In this document: positions 1-7,905 of the stretch, one piece after another
Layout of the letters: the number at the start of each line of letters is the position of its first letter
Position numbering within the stretch: the stretch's first letter is position 1
Assembly (NCBI GenBank): GCA_023405815.1
Contig: JAEXXM010000048.1
Location: 1-26,880, forward strand
Direction: 5' to 3'
Length of the DNA stretch: 26,880 bases
Origin: Pseudomonadota bacterium
GTDB taxonomy: Bacteria > Pseudomonadota > Alphaproteobacteria > Rhizobiales > Hyphomicrobiaceae
Notes under the pieces: model-generated
What the model was told of the DNA's origin: nothing
Databases searched by the model: none
What the model saw: the letters and a program-made list of their open reading frames with translations, nothing else
Program-made: the position numbers and the translations under genes

Positions 1-69
1 GCCTACGGGTTCCTCGTGGGCGACACCGTCCAGATCGACATTCGCTCGCCCCTCCTGCCCGCCCGCTAG
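1..69 (+). CDS. 3' end of an unidentified protein (partial)
   Basis: An open frame enters from the left edge and stops at TAG (67-69), giving 22 residues that end in SPLLPAR. The codons end mostly in G or C, like the real genes nearby, so this is probably the tail of a true gene. The fragment is too short to assign to a family, and I do not recognise it. Confidence 0.5.
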   Translation, partial: AYGFLVGDTVQIDIRSPLLPAR

Positions 70-392
70 CAGCTAGCCGCGAGCCACCGGCCGGGAAGCG
101 TGTCCGGACGGGCCGTCCACTGATCGATATTCAACCTGACACCCTGTAACCTAGGGAACAGACAAGTCGCCCCGATCTTGATCGCATCAGCTGCGGAAAG
201 GATTGCGAGCCCGCGCCGATCACGTATCCGGGACGCGAGATATTAACCGAATGGCTGACGGTTCCGACGCAATTCCCGCTCTTCGAGAGCCCTGGGCCAT
301 CGCCCTGTCACCATCGCAAACCAAGTTAGGGGGATTGTTGGAGGATTTAGGCCCCGTGGGCTAGAATGCGGGGCTTGATAATGGAGACTGCA
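70..392. other. Intergenic stretch without a gene
   Basis: About 320 bases lie between the end of the partial gene and the FecR-domain gene. I see no coding frame with the codon use of the neighbours and no convincing hairpin with a T run. It presumably holds the promoter of the FecR-domain gene, but I cannot pick out a clear -35/-10 pair. A GGAG at 383-386 is the ribosome binding site for the ATG at 393. Confidence 0.5.
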
Positions 393-1406
393 ATGGCCCC
401 CGTGCCGCTGCGCCAGTTGTTTGCTTTTCTCGTCGGAGCAGCCCTTCTCGCCCCCGTCGCTGCCCGAGCCGAATCCGGCGAAGAAATCGGCGATGCCCGC
501 ACCATCATAAGCCTCGTCAAGGCCGACTTCGCCAAGGAAGAGCGCGAGCTGGTCGTCGGGGACTTCGTGCGCCAGGACGAGGTCATAGAGGTCAGCAACG
601 ACGGCCGCGGCGAATTCCGCCTCAACGATGATACCAAGCTCGCCCTCGGACCCGGCGCGCGCATGGTGCTCGACAAGTTCGTCTACGACAGCGACAAGAA
701 ATCCGGCTCCATCATCCTCGACATGACCAAGGGCGCCTTCCGCTTCATCACCGGCGTCGCTTCCAAGAAGACCTACGAGATCCGCACACCGAACGCATCG
801 ATCACGGTGCGCGGCACCATCTTCGACGTTTATGTCCTGCCCGATCTAAGCTCCTGGCTGCTGCTGCACGAAGGCGCCATCGAGGTGATGTCGCAGAAGA
901 AAGTCTGCCGCGTGCTCGATCGCCCGGGCCAGCTTATCCGCATCGACAGCGATGCCAATGTCAGCAAGCCACTCAACTGGAAGGACATGCCAGGGCGCGA
1001 TGCGGCCGATTTTGACGTTGCGTTTCCCTTCGTCGCCGCAGCACCGCAGATCGAGCCGCTGCCGCCTACTTCGCGTGCCGGCGTCGTCGAGGCGTCCTTC
1101 CCTCCGGCAGAGGACAAGAAGTGCCTGAACACTAACTCGAAGCCGAAGAAGACAATCAAGGCCGACGACGACGACAAGCCTGCCAAGAAGAAGAAAAAGC
1201 GCCAGGCTTCGAAGGACGACTACACACCACCGGCCAAGAAGCGCAGGCCGAAGTACGAGAGCAACGACGATGACTACGGAGGCGGCGCGCGCGCCGTCGA
1301 CATCATCATCAGGGGCGGCATCGGAATCGGCGGCTTTGGTCGACGCCCGGGCGGCCACGACAGCGGCGGCAAGACTGGCACCTATGGCGGCGGCAACATC
1401 CGCTAG
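393..1406 (+). CDS. Exported FecR-domain protein with basic and glycine-rich tail
   Basis: This 337-residue protein starts with a signal peptide (cleavage predicted after ARA, residue 26). A FecR domain follows, roughly residues 35-175, with the typical features: DEVIEVSNDGRGEFRLNDD, a lysine-containing LALGPGA segment, and the NASITVRGTIFDVYV motif that ends the fold. Unlike anti-sigma FecR there is no N-terminal cytoplasmic sigma-binding region and no transmembrane anchor, and no sigma factor or TonB receptor gene is nearby. It is therefore more likely a periplasmic or surface protein than a signalling one. The last 100 residues are first lysine/aspartate-rich, then glycine-rich (GGIGIGGFG), which looks disordered. 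I chose ATG 393 because GGAG lies 6 bases upstream and the signal peptide starts cleanly there; in-frame ATGs at 366 and 381 are less likely. Confidence 0.82.
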   Translation: MAPVPLRQLFAFLVGAALLAPVAARAESGEEIGDARTIISLVKADFAKEERELVVGDFVRQDEVIEVSNDGRGEFRLNDDTKLALGPGARMVLDKFVYDSDKKSGSIILDMTKGAFRFITGVASKKTYEIRTPNASITVRGTIFDVYVLPDLSSWLLLHEGAIEVMSQKKVCRVLDRPGQLIRIDSDANVSKPLNWKDMPGRDAADFDVAFPFVAAAPQIEPLPPTSRAGVVEASFPPAEDKKCLNTNSKPKKTIKADDDDKPAKKKKKRQASKDDYTPPAKKRRPKYESNDDDYGGGARAVDIIIRGGIGIGGFGRRPGGHDSGGKTGTYGGGNIR

Positions 1407-1416
1407 TTGCCGGCCG

Positions 1417-1722
1417 CTACTTCTTCTCCAGCAGCAGCTTGGCACGGCCGAGCAACTGCGTCTTCAGCGGCTCCCACAGCTTGCGTAGCAGCGCCGGAAG
1501 CACGACCTCGAGCCGCACGACGTTCTCCTCGACCTCGAGCGAGCCGGGAATCGCCTGCCCGAGCGCACGGACGACAAACGGCATCCTGTTGTCGATCCAC
1601 GGCTGTTGCTCGAGCGTCAAAAGACTAGTCGTCGGCAACCCCTGCAAGCCCGACTGCAGCCGGCGCAGCGCCTCGCCTTTGCCGAGCGAATGCGGAATAG
1701 AGACGACAAGAGGCTCTGCCAT
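1417..1722 (-). CDS. Polyhydroxyalkanoic acid system family protein
   Basis: A 101-residue protein that matches the small family PHA_gran_rgn. It opens with PLVVSIPHSLGKGEALRRL, has a central FVVRALGQAIPGSLEVEENVVRLEV strand region, and ends LLGRAKLLLEKK, all hallmarks of this group. Members are linked to polyhydroxyalkanoate granules mainly by gene context; no enzymatic activity is established. No PHA synthase or phasin gene lies in this window, so the functional link here is by family only. It converges on the FecR-domain gene (10-base gap) and diverges from the DUF763 gene. Length is usual for the family. Confidence 0.85.
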   Translation of the reverse strand: MAEPLVVSIPHSLGKGEALRRLQSGLQGLPTTSLLTLEQQPWIDNRMPFVVRALGQAIPGSLEVEENVVRLEVVLPALLRKLWEPLKTQLLGRAKLLLEKK

Positions 1723-1734
1723 GTTCTTCTCCCG

Positions 1735-1773
1735 GGGCGCCCTGACATCCCTTTATCCGACGGGCGCCCTGAC
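1735..1773. repeat. 12-bp direct repeat with palindromic core
   Basis: The sequence GGGCGCCCTGAC occurs twice, at 1735-1746 and 1762-1773, 27 bases apart. Each copy contains the palindrome GGGCGCCC. Both lie in the region between the divergent PHA-family and DUF763 genes, just upstream of the former, so they could be paired operators, but in GC-rich DNA a chance origin is possible. Confidence 0.35.
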
Positions 1774-1831
1774 CCGCAACCGCGGCGAGAGCCGGCCGTC
1801 TGGTAGACTTCGCTGAGTCGAAGGAAACCAA

Positions 1832-3079
1832 ATGGCACGACGATCAGGCAGCGCGGATCTCCCCCTCCACAGCGGGCGCGTCCCCGCATGGCTGGCCCAA
1901 CGCATGACCTCGCTTGGCGCCGTCATCGCACAGGCGATCATCCTCCATTATGGGCGAGACGAGTTTTTGCGCCGCCTGTCGCATCCGTTCTGGTTCCAGT
2001 CGTTCGGCGCCGTCATGGGCATGGACTGGCATTCCTCGGGCATCACGACCAGCGTCATCGGTGCGATGAAGCGCGGGCTCGCCCCGCTCGGCGCCGAGCT
2101 AGGCATCCATGTCTGCGGCGGCCGCGGAAAGCACTCGCGCAAGACGCCGGACGAGCTGACGGCCATCGGCGAGCGGGTTGGCTTTGATGCACCGGCGCTG
2201 ACGCGCGCCAGCCGCCTCGTCGCCAAGGTCGATAGTGCCGCCGTCCAGGACGGCTTCGATCTCTATCTGCACGGCTTCTTCGTCACCGACGACGGCAAGT
2301 GGACGGTCGTCCAGCAGGGCATGAACGGCAGCTCCCGCCAGGCCCGTCGCTATCATTGGCACTCGGGCGACGTTAGCGATTTCGTCGATACGCCGCACAG
2401 CGCGATCGAGGGACCGCGCCAGGGCGACATCGTCAACTTGACCGACAAGCGCGCCGCGCCGTCGCGCTCGGCCCAGCTCGAGCTGCTCGCCCACTTTGGC
2501 CCCGACCGCATCGCCGACGAGTATGCCGCGCTGATCGAGGCACCGGCCGCTCAGCCGACGCTCCCGCATCTTGTCATGCCGGCGCACCACGACGTGCGCT
2601 CCTCGGACGTCTTCGTCCGCCGCCTGCACGGCACGCTTGCCGCGGCTGCCGAGCTTGGTCCGATCGACTTTCCCGAGCTATTGCTGACGACGGGCGTCGG
2701 AGCGCGTACCGTGCGATCGCTCGCCATGGTCGCCGAGGTCGTGCACGGCGCACCCTATCGGTTTGCGGATCCTGCGCGGTTCTCGCTCGCCCACGGCGGC
2801 AAGGATCGGCACCCGTACCCCGTTCCAATCAAGGTCTACGACGAGACCATCAGCGTCCTCAAATCCGCGGTCGAGAATGCCAGGCTCGGACGCGACGAGA
2901 GGCTCGATGCCTTGAAGCGGTTGGATGCCCAGTCCCGCCGCCTCGAGCGAACGGCGTCTGGTCCCTCGCTCGAAACCGTGATCGCCGGCGAGCGCGCCGC
3001 CTCACCCGACCTCGACGGCCGCTCCGTATTCGGCTGGGAGAAGGACGTCGCCGCGCACGACAAATCGCGCACGGCCTGA
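1832..3079 (+). CDS. DUF763 domain-containing protein
   Basis: A 415-residue protein of the DUF763 family, which occurs in archaea and scattered bacteria and has no established function. Diagnostic stretches are the start LHSGRVPAWLAQRM, the block HPFWFQSFGAVMGMDWHSSGITT, and GIHVCGGRGKHSRKTPDEL, with conserved His, Cys and Arg/Lys residues that could form a nucleic-acid or nucleotide site (inference). The remainder includes a QQGMN segment followed by HWHSGDV. The whole family length seems present. ATG 1832 is preceded by an AAGGA-type ribosome site. The nearest downstream feature is a decayed cysA fragment, so no operon partner is evident. Confidence 0.88.
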   Translation: MARRSGSADLPLHSGRVPAWLAQRMTSLGAVIAQAIILHYGRDEFLRRLSHPFWFQSFGAVMGMDWHSSGITTSVIGAMKRGLAPLGAELGIHVCGGRGKHSRKTPDELTAIGERVGFDAPALTRASRLVAKVDSAAVQDGFDLYLHGFFVTDDGKWTVVQQGMNGSSRQARRYHWHSGDVSDFVDTPHSAIEGPRQGDIVNLTDKRAAPSRSAQLELLAHFGPDRIADEYAALIEAPAAQPTLPHLVMPAHHDVRSSDVFVRRLHGTLAAAAELGPIDFPELLLTTGVGARTVRSLAMVAEVVHGAPYRFADPARFSLAHGGKDRHPYPVPIKVYDETISVLKSAVENARLGRDERLDALKRLDAQSRRLERTASGPSLETVIAGERAASPDLDGRSVFGWEKDVAAHDKSRTA

Positions 3080-3104
3080 ACCCGGGCCGGCTCTTGCCCG
3101 CTCC

Positions 3105-3357
3105 CTAGGGACGCACCGCGAGCGCGCGAGCGAGCGCAATGCGCTGGCGCTGACCGCCAGAAAGCTGCGAGGGGTACCTGTCGGCGAGCCAGTCAAGCTG
3201 CACCAGCTCGAGCAGCCCTTTCACCTGCCGCTGATCTCCTTCTCGCGCAGCCGCTGCCGCCGCGGTTAGACGCGCAATCCGAGGGCGACGTTGTCGAACA
3301 CGGTCATGTGCAGGAGGAGCGCATAGTGCCGGAACGCGAACCCAACCTGCCGCTCAA
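3105..3357 (-). pseudogene. Decayed fragment of sulfate ABC transporter ATPase (cysA remnant)
   Basis: Translated on the minus strand from about 3357, one frame reads ERQVGFAFRHYALLLHMTV then FDNVALGLRV and then hits TAA (3266-3268). A second frame continues the same protein: LLELVQLDWLADRYPSQ, then the ABC signature LSGGQRQRIALARALA, then VRP and a TAG stop at 3105-3107. This order and wording match the middle of CysA, the ATPase of the sulfate/thiosulfate importer. The Walker A end is missing upstream, and the Walker B region that should follow VEP is missing downstream. There is an in-frame stop where CysA normally has a lysine, plus a frameshift. No other cys transport gene is nearby, so this is a relic. 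The 180 bases between it and nagA hold nothing I recognise. Confidence 0.82.
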
Positions 3358-3537
3358 CCAAGAAGAAATTCTGAGCTTATTCGGAAATCTGATGTCTTCG
3401 GATGCGCGAACGCGGATCGCGCAGAGACGTCCTCGCCAGAGAAGCTTTTTGCGGGCGTTTGCGCACGACGCGATACGTCATGCTTCAAGCCACGAGAACT
3501 CGACTTCGGAAAAAGTGGTCGCGACCGGCCCGGCCGT

Positions 3538-4701
3538 TCAATGCCGCAGCTTGCCGCTCGCCGGCTCGCCCGCAACCCACGTCTCCAGAACATCGATGCT
3601 GTCCGGCTCGAACGCGACCATGTCCGCGCGAAATGCAGGCGCGAGGCGCCCGAGGACCGTGCCGAGCCCCAAGAAATCGGCCGGTTCCGTTGAAGCGTAC
3701 TGAAGCGCTGTCGGCAGCGGCACGCCGAGGTCATGCACGACATTGTGCACCGAGGCCGCCATATCGATCGCTGCCCCGGCGAGCGTTCCATCAGCACGTG
3801 TGCACCGCCCGCCCTGAACGCTGATCTCGTCCCCATAAAGGAAGAAGGTGTCTTTGCTCCCGCCCACCGGCGGCATGGCGTCGGTGATGAGCATCGGCCG
3901 TGCCCTGCCTCGAAGGGCCAATCGTATTGTGGCCGGAGCGACGTGCACGCCGTCGGCGATGATGCCGAACCAGGCGCTGGAGCAGTCGAGGGCCGCGGCG
4001 ATGGGACCGGGGTCCCGGCTGCTGAGCTGAGGCATAGCGTTGAACAGATGCGTAAAACCGGTGAGACCGTGCGCGAGCGCCGCCTGCGTCTCCTCGTACG
4101 TCGCCATGGAATGGCCGAGCGATACCCGCACACCCGCGTCGGCGAGAGCTCTTATGAAATCTGCAGGGACGCGCTCGGGCGCCAGCGTCACCAGAACGGC
4201 TCCCTCGTGCCAGGAGGTCAGCAGTTCCAGATCACGGGCATCCGGTGCACGGAACATATTCTTGTCGTGTACCCCCGGTTTCTGAGGCGACAGGAACGGC
4301 CCCTCGAAGTGGATGCCGAGCACACTCGGATTGCGCGCCGCCGCGGCGCGCGCAGCGGCGAGCGCCACGCGCATCTTCTCCGGCGTGTCGCTGATCAGCG
4401 TCGGCAGCAGCCCGGTAGTGCCGAAACGGCGATGCGCAGCAACGATGGTGTCGATCCCGCTCTCCGTCGGATCGTCGTTGAACAAGACATCCCCGCCGCC
4501 GTTCACCTGCACGTCGATGAATCCCGGCGCCAGCCAGGCATCCCCCGGCAGATGCACCACCGGCAGCGATGCCGGCAGCTCGCGCCGCGACCGCACCTCG
4601 ACGATGTGCGCACCCTCGATGATCACCGCACTGTCGTCGAGGACGGCGATGCCGTCGAACACATGGCTTGCTGCCACGGCGTGCGTTCTCGTTGCGCTCA
4701 T
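3538..4701 (-). CDS. nagA: N-acetylglucosamine-6-phosphate deacetylase
   Basis: NagA hydrolyses GlcNAc-6-P to glucosamine-6-P and acetate in the cytoplasm. The 387-residue protein has the amidohydrolase fold: LAPGFIDVQVNGGG near residues 57-70, the metal ligand Glu133 in HFEGPFLSP, His197 (SLGHS), His218 (THLFNAM) and the catalytic Asp274 in LITDAMPPVGG. The Q-x-N in place of H-x-H in the first motif is usual for NagA. It is the last gene of a three-gene operon. Its ATG (4699-4701) overlaps the TGA of the SIS-domain gene as ATGA, which indicates translational coupling. The product feeds the SIS-domain deaminase encoded just upstream. Length and motifs look complete. Confidence 0.95.
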   Translation of the reverse strand: MSATRTHAVAASHVFDGIAVLDDSAVIIEGAHIVEVRSRRELPASLPVVHLPGDAWLAPGFIDVQVNGGGDVLFNDDPTESGIDTIVAAHRRFGTTGLLPTLISDTPEKMRVALAAARAAAARNPSVLGIHFEGPFLSPQKPGVHDKNMFRAPDARDLELLTSWHEGAVLVTLAPERVPADFIRALADAGVRVSLGHSMATYEETQAALAHGLTGFTHLFNAMPQLSSRDPGPIAAALDCSSAWFGIIADGVHVAPATIRLALRGRARPMLITDAMPPVGGSKDTFFLYGDEISVQGGRCTRADGTLAGAAIDMAASVHNVVHDLGVPLPTALQYASTEPADFLGLGTVLGRLAPAFRADMVAFEPDSIDVLETWVAGEPASGKLRH

Positions 4702-5750
4702 CGTGTATTGGTGACCTTCTTGAGATGCCGGGGCCGGTCGACGTCAACCTTGAGCCGCTGGGCAAGCTGCACGGCCATTGCATAGAAGCTCTGGATGAGA
4801 CAGATGGCATCGGCCTCCGGCTGATCCGCCGCCAGCGCGGGCAACCTTCCAGCCGAAGCCGCGCCCGGCTCGGTAGCGTAAAGGTCCGAGCCCAGCCGGC
4901 GCAACTCGTCGGCGAGATCGCGCATGCCCGGCGCCGCCTCATCGGTCGGCGTCAGCATCATGATCGGATACCGCCGCGACACGAGCGAGATCGGGCCATG
5001 CATGAACTCGGCACCGCTGAAGGCTTCCGCGTGGCGATGGCAGGTCTCCTTCAGCTTCAGCGCAGCCTCACGGGCGATGGCGAGTGTCGAGCCGCGCCCG
5101 ATGATGACGAGGCTGGCGGCATCCGCGAGCGCCGGCAACACGCCGCTCCAGTCGAGCGCCGCTGCAGAGGCGAGGCGCTCCGGCAGCCGGCCGATGGCGC
5201 GGTCCATGTAGTCGTTGCCGGACCAGCGCGCTGCAAGGCGCGCCAGCGCAGCCGCAGTGCCGATAAACGTCTTGGTGGCTGCAACGCTCAGCTCGGGGCC
5301 GGCGCAGATCGGCAGCACGATATCGCTGGACTGAGCCAAGGGGGAATCGTCCGCGTTGGTAACGGCGACGATAAGCGCACCAGATCTTTTGGCGCTTTCC
5401 GTCATAGCAAGGATATCCTCGCTGCGACCCGACTGCGAGATCGCCAGCACGAGCTCGTTCTTGAGACGCAGCTCGCCGCCATAGATGCTCGAGATGCTGG
5501 GCGCGGCAGGCGCAACCGGTACACCGATGTACCGCTCGATAAGGTGCTTGCCGAACGCCGCCGCATGAGCGGAGCTGCCGCGAGCGCACGTCACCACGAC
5601 GTGTGGCGGGCGCCGCTTCAGCCGATCGACGAGTTCCGCAAGCGGCCTCGCGAGCGCTTCCTCCTGACGAAGCACCACCATCGGAGCCTCCGCCAGCTCC
5701 TCCGCCATCTTGGCCTTCGCGCCGCTCATGCCCGCAGTAACCAGTTTCAC
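4698..5750 (-). CDS. SIS-domain glucosamine-6-phosphate deaminase (NagB-II type)
   Basis: A protein of about 350 residues with two SIS (sugar isomerase) domains, resembling the isomerase half of GlmS without the glutaminase half. Visible motifs include VVTCARGSSAHAA, LVLAISQSGRSEDI and ATKTFIGTAAAL in the first domain, and GRGSTLAIAREAALKLKET with EAFSGAEFMHGPISLV in the second. Stand-alone proteins of this type next to nagA are the NagB-II deaminases, which convert GlcN-6-P to fructose-6-P and ammonia. The GTG start at 5748-5750 overlaps the kinase TGA as GTGA and has GAGG 6 bases upstream, so I prefer it to ATG 5729. An alternative role as a different sugar-phosphate isomerase cannot be excluded, but the operon strongly favours GlcN-6-P. 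Confidence 0.88.
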   Translation of the reverse strand: MKLVTAGMSGAKAKMAEELAEAPMVVLRQEEALARPLAELVDRLKRRPPHVVVTCARGSSAHAAAFGKHLIERYIGVPVAPAAPSISSIYGGELRLKNELVLAISQSGRSEDILAMTESAKRSGALIVAVTNADDSPLAQSSDIVLPICAGPELSVAATKTFIGTAAALARLAARWSGNDYMDRAIGRLPERLASAAALDWSGVLPALADAASLVIIGRGSTLAIAREAALKLKETCHRHAEAFSGAEFMHGPISLVSRRYPIMMLTPTDEAAPGMRDLADELRRLGSDLYATEPGAASAGRLPALAADQPEADAICLIQSFYAMAVQLAQRLKVDVDRPRHLKKVTNTR

Positions 5751-6652
5751 CTGCGCCTCGCCAATGGTTGCGACAGCGCCAACGTCTCGGCCTCGAGCCG
5801 CGCCAGCAGCAGCGCGCCGCTCAGCGCATCGCCCAAAGGCGCCACAAGGAGTTCGCGCGTGCTCGGCGCCAGCCACGGCTCGATGCTGGCCGCCAAGCCA
5901 CCGGAGAGCGCCAGCCGGGGAACGCCCAGCGTCGCCAACCGTTGCGCCATCACATCGACGTGGCGCGCTGCATCCTGCATCAGCTCGCGCCCAACCGGGT
6001 CGCCGCGCCCAGCATACGCGATAATGACCGGCGCCAGCGAGCCGAAGTCGCGCGGCCGCGCCTGTCCCATCCAGCGCACGATGGCGTGCGGATCTCCCTC
6101 GAAGCGCTCCAATAGGCTCTTCGTCAGGTCGGTCCATGCAATGCGGCCATCGTAGGCCCACAGTACCCGGCGCGCCGCTTCGCACCCGAGCCACGCGCCG
6201 CTGCCCTCGTCCGAGACCGGAAATCCCCAGCCGCCGACGCGATGCTCGCGGTTGCCGACGATCCCCCATGCGACGCTGCCCGTGCCGACGACGATGATGC
6301 CGCCGTTCTTGCCGCCATGCGCACCGACGCACGCGGCATGCGCATCCGTAGTGAGCAGAGTATGCGCAAACGGAAGGTTGTATGTGCGCGCCGCAGCAAG
6401 ATGGGTCGGCTCGCTGGCCCCCGCCAATGCCAGGCACGCCACGATTTCGCTGCCCTGCAGCGACAGGCCCGCCTGATCGAGGCACATGTCGGTCGCCTGA
6501 AGAACCGCGGAGAAGCTCTCTTTGATGCCGAAGCGGATGTTGGCGGGACCACCCGTCCCCTCACCCAACACCTGGCCGTTAACGTCGGTCAGACGCGCGC
6601 GGCAACCGGTCCCGCCGCCGTCAACACCAAGAAGTAACGCCGTTCCGGCCAT
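5747..6652 (-). CDS. BadF/BadG-type N-acetylglucosamine kinase
   Basis: A 301-residue ASKHA-fold kinase of the BadF/BadG/BcrA/BcrD family. It has the phosphate-1 loop GVDGGGTGCRARL at the N-terminus, the phosphate-2 loop IIVVGTGSVAWG in the middle, SDEGSGAWLGCEAA after it, and an adenosine-type motif LALSGGLAASI near the end. In this operon, before NagB-II and NagA, the obvious substrate is GlcNAc, giving GlcNAc-6-P; action on other amino sugars (GlcN, MurNAc) is possible. It is the first gene of the operon and diverges from murQ. I chose ATG 6652, because family members begin a few residues before LLGVDGGGT; an in-frame ATG at 6673 would add seven residues, and neither has a strong ribosome site. 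Confidence 0.85.
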   Translation of the reverse strand: MAGTALLLGVDGGGTGCRARLTDVNGQVLGEGTGGPANIRFGIKESFSAVLQATDMCLDQAGLSLQGSEIVACLALAGASEPTHLAAARTYNLPFAHTLLTTDAHAACVGAHGGKNGGIIVVGTGSVAWGIVGNREHRVGGWGFPVSDEGSGAWLGCEAARRVLWAYDGRIAWTDLTKSLLERFEGDPHAIVRWMGQARPRDFGSLAPVIIAYAGRGDPVGRELMQDAARHVDVMAQRLATLGVPRLALSGGLAASIEPWLAPSTRELLVAPLGDALSGALLLARLEAETLALSQPLARRR

Positions 6653-6739
6653 GGGATGCACGTTTCCCAACATCTACGCTATGACAATGGCGCCACCTAT
6701 ATAACGTGGCGAAAGCCGCCGAGAGTGCACGCTTCCCGC
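6653..6739. promoter_or_regulatory. Shared divergent promoter region of nagK-like operon and murQ
   Basis: These 87 bases separate two divergent amino-sugar transcription units and must contain both promoters. They contain an AT-rich TATATAA (6698-6704), rare in this GC-rich DNA and usable as a -10 element in either direction. An 8-bp perfect palindrome TGGCGCCA lies next to it at 6688-6695. A shared operator is an inference; no matching regulator gene is present in the window. Confidence 0.45.
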
Positions 6740-7663
6740 ATGAATACGGAAGAGTTAAGTCCGCGCTACGCCGATATCGACCTCTGGCAACCGGCCGATA
6801 TCCTCGATGCGATGATCGAAGGTCAGCTCGCTTCGGTCGCAGCGGTGAGGGCCGCTCGGCCGAGCATCGAGCAGGCTGCACTCGCTATGGAAGCGCGGCT
6901 GCGCAAGCACGGACGGCTCATCTATGCCGGAGCAGGTACGTCCGGCAGGCTTGCGGTTCAAGACGGCGCCGAGCTGATGCCGACGTTCAGCTGGCCCCAG
7001 GAGCGCCTCTTGTTGCTGCTTGCCGGTGGCGACGCCGCCATGACGCAGGCGGTTGAGGGCGCCGAGGACGATACGCTCCGCGCCGCCGAGCTCATCGCTG
7101 AGCACGATATCGGCCCCGCAGACGTCCTCATTGCCGTTGCCGCGAGTGGAACGACGCCATTCACGGTCGCTTGCCTGCGCGAGGCGGGGCGCCGAGGCGC
7201 GCTCACCGTCGGCATCGCCAACAATCCCGGCACCCCTTTGCTCGTCGATGCAGAATGCGCAATCCTGCTCGCAACCGGTCCGGAGCCCATCGCTGGCTCG
7301 ACGCGCATGAATGCAGGCACTGCGCAGCGCATCACGCTGAACCTCTTGTCTACCCTCGTCATGATCCGCCTTGGACGCATCTATCGCGGCATGATGGTCG
7401 AGGTGCAGGCCTGCAATGCCAAGCTCGCCAAGCGCCGCGAGCGCATGGTCGCCCATCTGACGGGCCAGAGCGGAGAGCCCGTCCGTGAAGCGCTGGAGCG
7501 CGCAGATGGCAGTGTCAAGCTCGCTGTGCTGCTCCTGCAGGGCTACGAGTTGAGCGAGGCTGAAGCCGTGCTCGAGCATGTCGGCGGACGCCTTCGTGCC
7601 GCGCTCGATCATCTCGCCAAGGTGCGCACACCCGCGCTCGGCAGCACCAGCGATCATTCCTGA
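6740..7663 (+). CDS. murQ: N-acetylmuramic acid 6-phosphate etherase
   Basis: MurQ cleaves the lactyl ether of MurNAc-6-P to give GlcNAc-6-P and D-lactate. The 307-residue protein begins with TEELSPRYADIDLW, has the SIS phosphosugar loop IYAGAGTSGRLAVQDGAEL, a second acidic motif VEGAEDDT, and the family-diagnostic PIAGSTRMNAGTAQRITLN and MVEVQACNAKL segments. Length is normal. ATG 6740 matches the usual family start; an upstream ATG at 6656 would add 28 residues overlapping the divergent promoter. The product GlcNAc-6-P is the substrate of the divergently encoded NagA, so this locus can complete MurNAc recovery. No MurNAc kinase (AnmK, MurK), PTS permease (MurP) or AmgK is visible here, so the source of MurNAc-6-P must be encoded elsewhere or be the BadF kinase. 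Confidence 0.93.
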   Translation: MNTEELSPRYADIDLWQPADILDAMIEGQLASVAAVRAARPSIEQAALAMEARLRKHGRLIYAGAGTSGRLAVQDGAELMPTFSWPQERLLLLLAGGDAAMTQAVEGAEDDTLRAAELIAEHDIGPADVLIAVAASGTTPFTVACLREAGRRGALTVGIANNPGTPLLVDAECAILLATGPEPIAGSTRMNAGTAQRITLNLLSTLVMIRLGRIYRGMMVEVQACNAKLAKRRERMVAHLTGQSGEPVREALERADGSVKLAVLLLQGYELSEAEAVLEHVGGRLRAALDHLAKVRTPALGSTSDHS

Positions 7664-7732
7664 GAAGCATCCTCGATTGGATGACCTCCGACGGCGCCTC
7701 TGCCGGTGCATCGGCAATTCGCGGAAAAACAC

Positions 7733-7776
7733 TTTGAATTCGTGAATTTTCAAATCGCGCCAATCCGATTTGGCGC
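7733..7776. repeat. Two adjacent inverted repeats upstream of the GT51-transpeptidase gene
   Basis: In the 242-base gap after murQ, an AT-rich interrupted palindrome lies at 7733-7754 (TTTGAATTC, then GAATTTTCAAA with a two-base bulge). It is followed directly by a GC-rich hairpin at 7757-7776 with 7-bp arms (GCGCCAA / TTGGCGC) and a 6-base loop. No T run follows the second hairpin, so it is not a standard terminator. The pair could be a regulatory site for the downstream gene. No gene is seen in this gap. Confidence 0.4.
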
Positions 7777-7905
7777 ACGTAAACGCGGTTCGCCACTTTC
7801 AGTTGTGGTCGCCGCCTAATTGAACACTGATGCGCAACCCGCGAGAGGTGCAGCGGCAGAAGATCCCGCAAAGGGACAGAACGTAGGGTCCACGGCGAGG
7901 GCGCG

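Noticed and set aside
4668..6155. Long plus-strand open frame of 495 codons antisense to nagA, nagB-II and the kinase
   Set aside because: Its translation is Arg/Gln-rich with no family features, while the opposite strand encodes three clearly recognised enzymes. It is a by-product of high GC content.
5751..6485. N-terminal extension of the SIS-domain gene to about 595 residues
   Set aside because: The extra part lies in another frame of the kinase gene and has no homology; the GTG at 5750 with a ribosome site gives the normal family length.
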